From Sulfuriferula multivorans (GTDB lineage: Bacteria > Pseudomonadota > Gammaproteobacteria > Burkholderiales > Thiobacillaceae): a stretch of 8,599 nt of DNA. The notes under the pieces were generated by a model, which searched no databases, was not told where the DNA came from, and was given only the letters and a program-made list of their open reading frames with translations. The stretch is from assembly GCA_010365175.1 (NCBI GenBank), contig JAAFGW010000113.1:1-8599 (forward strand), written 5' to 3'. This document shows, piece by piece, positions 5,638 to 8,599 of the stretch (its first letter is position 1; the number at the start of each line of letters is the position of its first letter). The position numbers and the translations under genes were made by a program.

Positions 5638-5665
5638 CGTTGGTTTAATTTAAGACTATCGATTT

Positions 5666-5669
5666 AGGA
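5666..5669 (+). promoter_or_regulatory. Ribosome binding site for bamC
   Basis: AGGA lies nine bases before the ATG at 5679. The short spacer (5622–5678) also carries TTGGTT at 5640–5645 and AT-rich sequence after it, which could act as a weak promoter, but no convincing -10 box stands at the right distance. Confidence 0.5.
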
Positions 5670-5678
5670 TTCCCTTTT

Positions 5679-6779
5679 ATGCGTTTATTGCCTCTGTTCT
5701 TGATCATGTCCGTCACCGTGTCGGCTTGCGGAATCATCGAAACCAAAAAGATCGATTACAAATCGGCCGGCAAACTGCCGACGCTGGAAGTCCCTCCCGA
5801 TCTGACTGCGCCAACCGGAGATAACCGCTACGCCATTCCCGATACACAGGGCAGCGGTAGCGCAACACTGTCGAGCTATAGCCAGGAACGCAAGGCGACC
5901 CCATCCGGCTCAACAACGTTGTTGCCCACGCAGGAAAAAGCACGGATCGAACGCGCCGGCAGCCAGCGCTGGCTCGTGGTGCAGGCGACCCCGGAGCAGG
6001 TGTGGCCCGTTCTCAAGGACTTCTGGCAGGAGACGGGCTTTATCATCAATCTGGAATCACCCGAAACCGGTGTGATTGAAACTGACTGGGCAGAGAACCG
6101 CGCGAAAATTCCGCAGGATTTTATTCGTCGCACGATAGGAAAAGTAATTGATGGGTTGTACTCGACCGCCGAGCGCGACAAATTCCGCACCCGCATCGAA
6201 GCGAATAAGGATGGCACCGAAATTTACTTGAGTCATCGCGGCATGATCGAAGTTTACGACTCGGCCAACAAGGACAAAACCGTATGGCAACCGCGTCCGT
6301 CCGACCCAGAACTTGAAGCCGAAATGCTTCGCCGTTTGATGCAGCGCTTTGGCGTTGAGAAGGCGCGTGCAGACAGCATGCTGGCGGTTCAGCAGACGCC
6401 CGAGCAAGCCCGTGTGATCATTGCATCGGGTGCTTCGGTACTGGAGATGGATGAAGGCTTTGACCGTGCCTGGCGTCGCGTTGGTTTGGCGTTGGACCGC
6501 GTGGGCTTTGCGGTGGAAGACCGCGACCGTTCCAAAGGCGTGTATTTCGTTCGTTATATCGATCCCGAAGTCGACAACAACAGCAAAGCCGATACCGGTC
6601 TGTTCGCCAAGTTGGCTTTCTGGCGCAGCAAGAAAGCGCAGACTTCGCCGCAGTTGCTGGTTGTGGTCAAGGATGCCGGTGAAAAGAGCCGTGTCATTGT
6701 CAGCGGTGCTGACGGCAAGACGGCCGATGCCGCGACGCAGACCCGTATTCTCAACTTGCTGCAAAAAGAGCTGAAGTAA
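5679..6779 (+). CDS. bamC: Outer membrane assembly lipoprotein BamC
   Basis: BamC is a lipoprotein of the BAM complex that inserts beta-barrel proteins into the outer membrane. The 366-residue product has a short signal peptide with a lipobox-like VSAC and the lipidated Cys at 17. Residue +2 is Gly, not Asp, so sorting to the outer membrane is expected. A proline-rich extended region follows with the family motif DYKSAGKLPTLEVPPDL (about 26–42), which in E. coli BamC contacts BamD. Two helix-grip domains come after a linker, about 95–215 (RWLVVQATPEQVWPVLKDFW onwards) and about 245–366. It is somewhat longer than the 344-residue E. coli protein. Position after dapA matches the known dapA–bamC (nlpB/dapX) pairing. 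It is not essential in E. coli and varies a lot between groups. Confidence 0.93.
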   Translation: MRLLPLFLIMSVTVSACGIIETKKIDYKSAGKLPTLEVPPDLTAPTGDNRYAIPDTQGSGSATLSSYSQERKATPSGSTTLLPTQEKARIERAGSQRWLVVQATPEQVWPVLKDFWQETGFIINLESPETGVIETDWAENRAKIPQDFIRRTIGKVIDGLYSTAERDKFRTRIEANKDGTEIYLSHRGMIEVYDSANKDKTVWQPRPSDPELEAEMLRRLMQRFGVEKARADSMLAVQQTPEQARVIIASGASVLEMDEGFDRAWRRVGLALDRVGFAVEDRDRSKGVYFVRYIDPEVDNNSKADTGLFAKLAFWRSKKAQTSPQLLVVVKDAGEKSRVIVSGADGKTADAATQTRILNLLQKELK

Positions 6780-6795
6780 TGCGGGAAAGCGTTTG

Positions 6796-7554
6796 ATGCG
6801 GTTCGCCAGCCTCGGCAGCGGCAGCGAGGGTAACGGCCTGGTAGTCGAGGCCGGCTCCACCCGGGTGTTGATGGACTGTGGATTTGGTCTGGCTGACAGT
6901 GTTGTGCGACTGGCCCGTCTGGGGCTGCAGGTTTCCGATCTGGCGGGCATTGTGGTCACCCACGAGCACAGTGATCACATTGCCGGGGTGGGGCGGTTGG
7001 CACGCAAGCACAAGTTGCCGGTGTGGCTCACTGCAGGCACCTTGGCGATGGCGCAGGATCTCGGTGGGGTGACGGTGCGCGTAATCGACAGCCATGCGGT
7101 GTTTGCCGTAGATAACCTGGAGATACAGCCTTTTCCGGTGCCACATGATGCGCGCGAGCCCGTTCAATATGTGTTTGGCGATGGCAATCGGCGTTTGGGT
7201 GTGTTGACCGATGTGGGATGCAGCACGCCACACATAGAGACCATGCTTGCGGGGGTTGATGCGATGGTGCTGGAATGCAATCATGACGCGACGATGCTTG
7301 AAAACGGTCCTTATCCGGTGAGTCTGAAGCGTCGGGTGGGCGGGCGCTTTGGTCATCTTGAAAATGCCCAGTCAGCAGCTCTGCTGACTAAACTGATGCA
7401 TGACAAGTTGCAATACGTGATGGCCGCGCATGTTTCACGCAAAAACAACACCACAGCGCTGGCACAGGGCGCACTTGCCCAGGTTTTGAACTGCACGGAT
7501 GATGACGTCCGTGTGGCCTGTCAGACGACAGGCTTTGATTGGATAACGCTTTGA
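6796..7554 (+). CDS. Metallo-beta-lactamase-fold hydrolase, YycJ/WalJ type
   Basis: This is a 252-residue metal-dependent hydrolase of the metallo-beta-lactamase superfamily, in the YycJ/WalJ group, which is thought to act on nucleic acids (a 5' exonuclease role is reported for Firmicute members). The substrate of proteobacterial members is not established to my knowledge. The opening MRFASLGSGSEGNGLVVEAG is typical. The metal motif THEHSDH is at 55–61 (His 56, His 58, Asp 60, His 61), and later family blocks include GVLTDVGCSTPHI, VLECNHD and RVGGRFGHLENAQSAALL. The ATG at 6796 is preferred over the TTG at 6793 because the family begins MRFASLGSGS; GGGAAAG lies about seven bases upstream. 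It follows bamC after 16 bases and overlaps the helicase by four bases, so all three are probably co-transcribed. Confidence 0.93.
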   Translation: MRFASLGSGSEGNGLVVEAGSTRVLMDCGFGLADSVVRLARLGLQVSDLAGIVVTHEHSDHIAGVGRLARKHKLPVWLTAGTLAMAQDLGGVTVRVIDSHAVFAVDNLEIQPFPVPHDAREPVQYVFGDGNRRLGVLTDVGCSTPHIETMLAGVDAMVLECNHDATMLENGPYPVSLKRRVGGRFGHLENAQSAALLTKLMHDKLQYVMAAHVSRKNNTTALAQGALAQVLNCTDDDVRVACQTTGFDWITL

Positions 7555-8599
7555 CGACTTTTGCTGAACTCGGGCTTGCGCCCGATATCCTGCGTGCCCT
7601 CGACGACATGGGGTACGCAACACCGACGCCGATTCAGGAACAGGTGATTCCCCTGGCCATGCAGGGCGGTGATATTCTGGGCGCAGCCCAAACCGGTACC
7701 GGCAAGACGGCGGCGTTTGCGTTACCGCTGATCCAGCGTCTGCTGCCGTTTGCAAACACCGGCACGTCGCCCGCCAAGCATCCGATCCGTGCACTGATTT
7801 TGACTCCCACGCGTGAGCTCGCCATACAGGTTGAGGAAAGCGTCAAAGCGTATTGTAAGCACGTACCTATCCGTTCGCTGGTGGTGTTTGGTGGCGTCAA
7901 CATCAACACCCAGATTCCCATCCTTAAGGCTGGTGTCGAAATTCTGGTGGCCACCCCGGGCCGTCTGCTCGACCATGTACAGAACAAAACCTTGATGCTG
8001 AACCAGGTGAACACCCTGGTGCTCGATGAAGCCGACCGCATGCTCGACATGGGCTTCATGCCCGACTTGAAGCGCATCGTTGAACTGTTGCCCGCGCAGC
8101 GGGTGAACATGATGTTCTCGGCCACCTTTCCGGAAGAAATCCGCAAGCTCGCCGACAAGATTCTCAACAACGCCACCTTTATCGAAGTGGCGCGCAACGA
8201 AACGGCCGTCACGGTCACTCAGGTGGTGCATCCCGTTCACCACGAGCGCAAGCGGCAATTGCTGGTGCATCTGGTCAAGACCCGCGACCTGAGCCAGGTG
8301 CTGGTGTTTACCGGGACCAAACTCGGCTGCAATCGGCTCGCCAACGAACTGAACAAGCTCGGCATTCATGCCGATGCGATTCATGGCGATAAAACCCAGC
8401 AGGAGCGCATCAAGGCGCTGGATGCATTCAAGGCCGGCAGCATTCGCGTGCTGGTGGCCACCGACGTCGCTGCGCGCGGTCTCGACATCGAGGCGCTGCC
8501 TTTCGTCATCAATTACGACTTGCCGCACAACGCAGAAGACTATGTTCACCGGATTGGCCGCACCGGACGCGCAGGGGCCAAGGGGGAGGCGATCTCACT
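7551..8599 (+). CDS. rhlE: DEAD-box ATP-dependent RNA helicase, RhlE type (3' end cut by window)
   Basis: This is an RNA helicase of the DEAD-box family, probably RhlE, which unwinds RNA in ribosome assembly or RNA decay. 349 residues are present before the window ends, covering the whole helicase core: Q motif (FAELGL…TPTPIQEQVIP), Walker A AQTGTGKT at 46–53, PTRELA, TPGRLLDH, DEAD at 159–162, SAT at 190–192, LVFTGTK, ATDVAARGLDI and HRIGRTGR at 333–340. The missing part is the C-terminal tail, where RhlE proteins carry a basic extension. The start is TTG at 7551, within the TGA of the preceding gene, with GGAT six bases upstream. Another TTG at 7539 is possible. The first ATG (7608) would remove the Q-motif Phe, so it is unlikely. 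Motif IV has Gly where many RhlE read FTRTK. Confidence 0.95.
   Translation, partial: MTTFAELGLAPDILRALDDMGYATPTPIQEQVIPLAMQGGDILGAAQTGTGKTAAFALPLIQRLLPFANTGTSPAKHPIRALILTPTRELAIQVEESVKAYCKHVPIRSLVVFGGVNINTQIPILKAGVEILVATPGRLLDHVQNKTLMLNQVNTLVLDEADRMLDMGFMPDLKRIVELLPAQRVNMMFSATFPEEIRKLADKILNNATFIEVARNETAVTVTQVVHPVHHERKRQLLVHLVKTRDLSQVLVFTGTKLGCNRLANELNKLGIHADAIHGDKTQQERIKALDAFKAGSIRVLVATDVAARGLDIEALPFVINYDLPHNAEDYVHRIGRTGRAGAKGEAIS

Noticed and set aside
6057..6959. 300-codon open frame on the reverse strand over bamC
   Set aside because: It lies antisense to a clear BamC and the start of the hydrolase, has low-complexity, non-family composition and no ribosome site that stands out. It is a product of GC-rich codon use.
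7722..8549. 275-codon open frame on the reverse strand over the helicase
   Set aside because: The forward strand holds every DEAD-box motif in order across this whole stretch. The reverse frame is a shadow.

Overview
This window looks like a chromosomal segment of a Gram-negative proteobacterium, most likely a betaproteobacterium. That assignment is inference: it rests on GC-rich codon use, an outer-membrane BamC lipoprotein, and the dapA–bamC–metallo-hydrolase–RhlE neighbourhood, not on a database match. Every recognisable gene lies on the + strand. Reverse-strand open frames look like shadows of the forward genes.

Region 1 (about 1–4606) is a tightly packed flagellar type III export cluster: fliI, fliJ, an unrecognised 159-residue gene, fliO, fliP, fliQ and fliR. 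From fliI to fliQ each stop codon overlaps the next start (GTGA, TGATG, an 8-base overlap, ATGA, TGATG), which suggests one translationally coupled polycistron. FliI is the export ATPase and FliJ its coiled-coil partner. FliP, FliQ and FliR form the membrane export gate, and FliO helps assemble it. In the order common in gammaproteobacteria and betaproteobacteria, fliK, fliL, fliM and fliN lie between fliJ and fliO. Here that place holds only the 159-residue gene. fliR is followed directly by a housekeeping gene, with no flhB. Several gate proteins, FliR above all, depart from family consensus at usually conserved positions. The first 133 bases precede fliI, where fliH would be expected, but I could not recognise a FliH tail in any frame.

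Region 2 (4607–4730) is a 124-base spacer with a weak promoter-like sequence, a short inverted repeat and an imperfect direct repeat just before dapA.

Region 3 (4731–8599) is ordinary housekeeping: dapA (lysine/diaminopimelate synthesis), bamC (outer-membrane protein assembly), a YycJ/WalJ-type metallo-beta-lactamase-fold hydrolase, and a DEAD-box RNA helicase of RhlE type that starts with TTG inside the stop of the preceding gene and runs off the window end.

I saw no CRISPR array, insertion sequence, tRNA, rRNA, phage gene or defence system. The strongest lead for something undescribed is the fliJ–fliO interval gene together with the divergent export gate around it.
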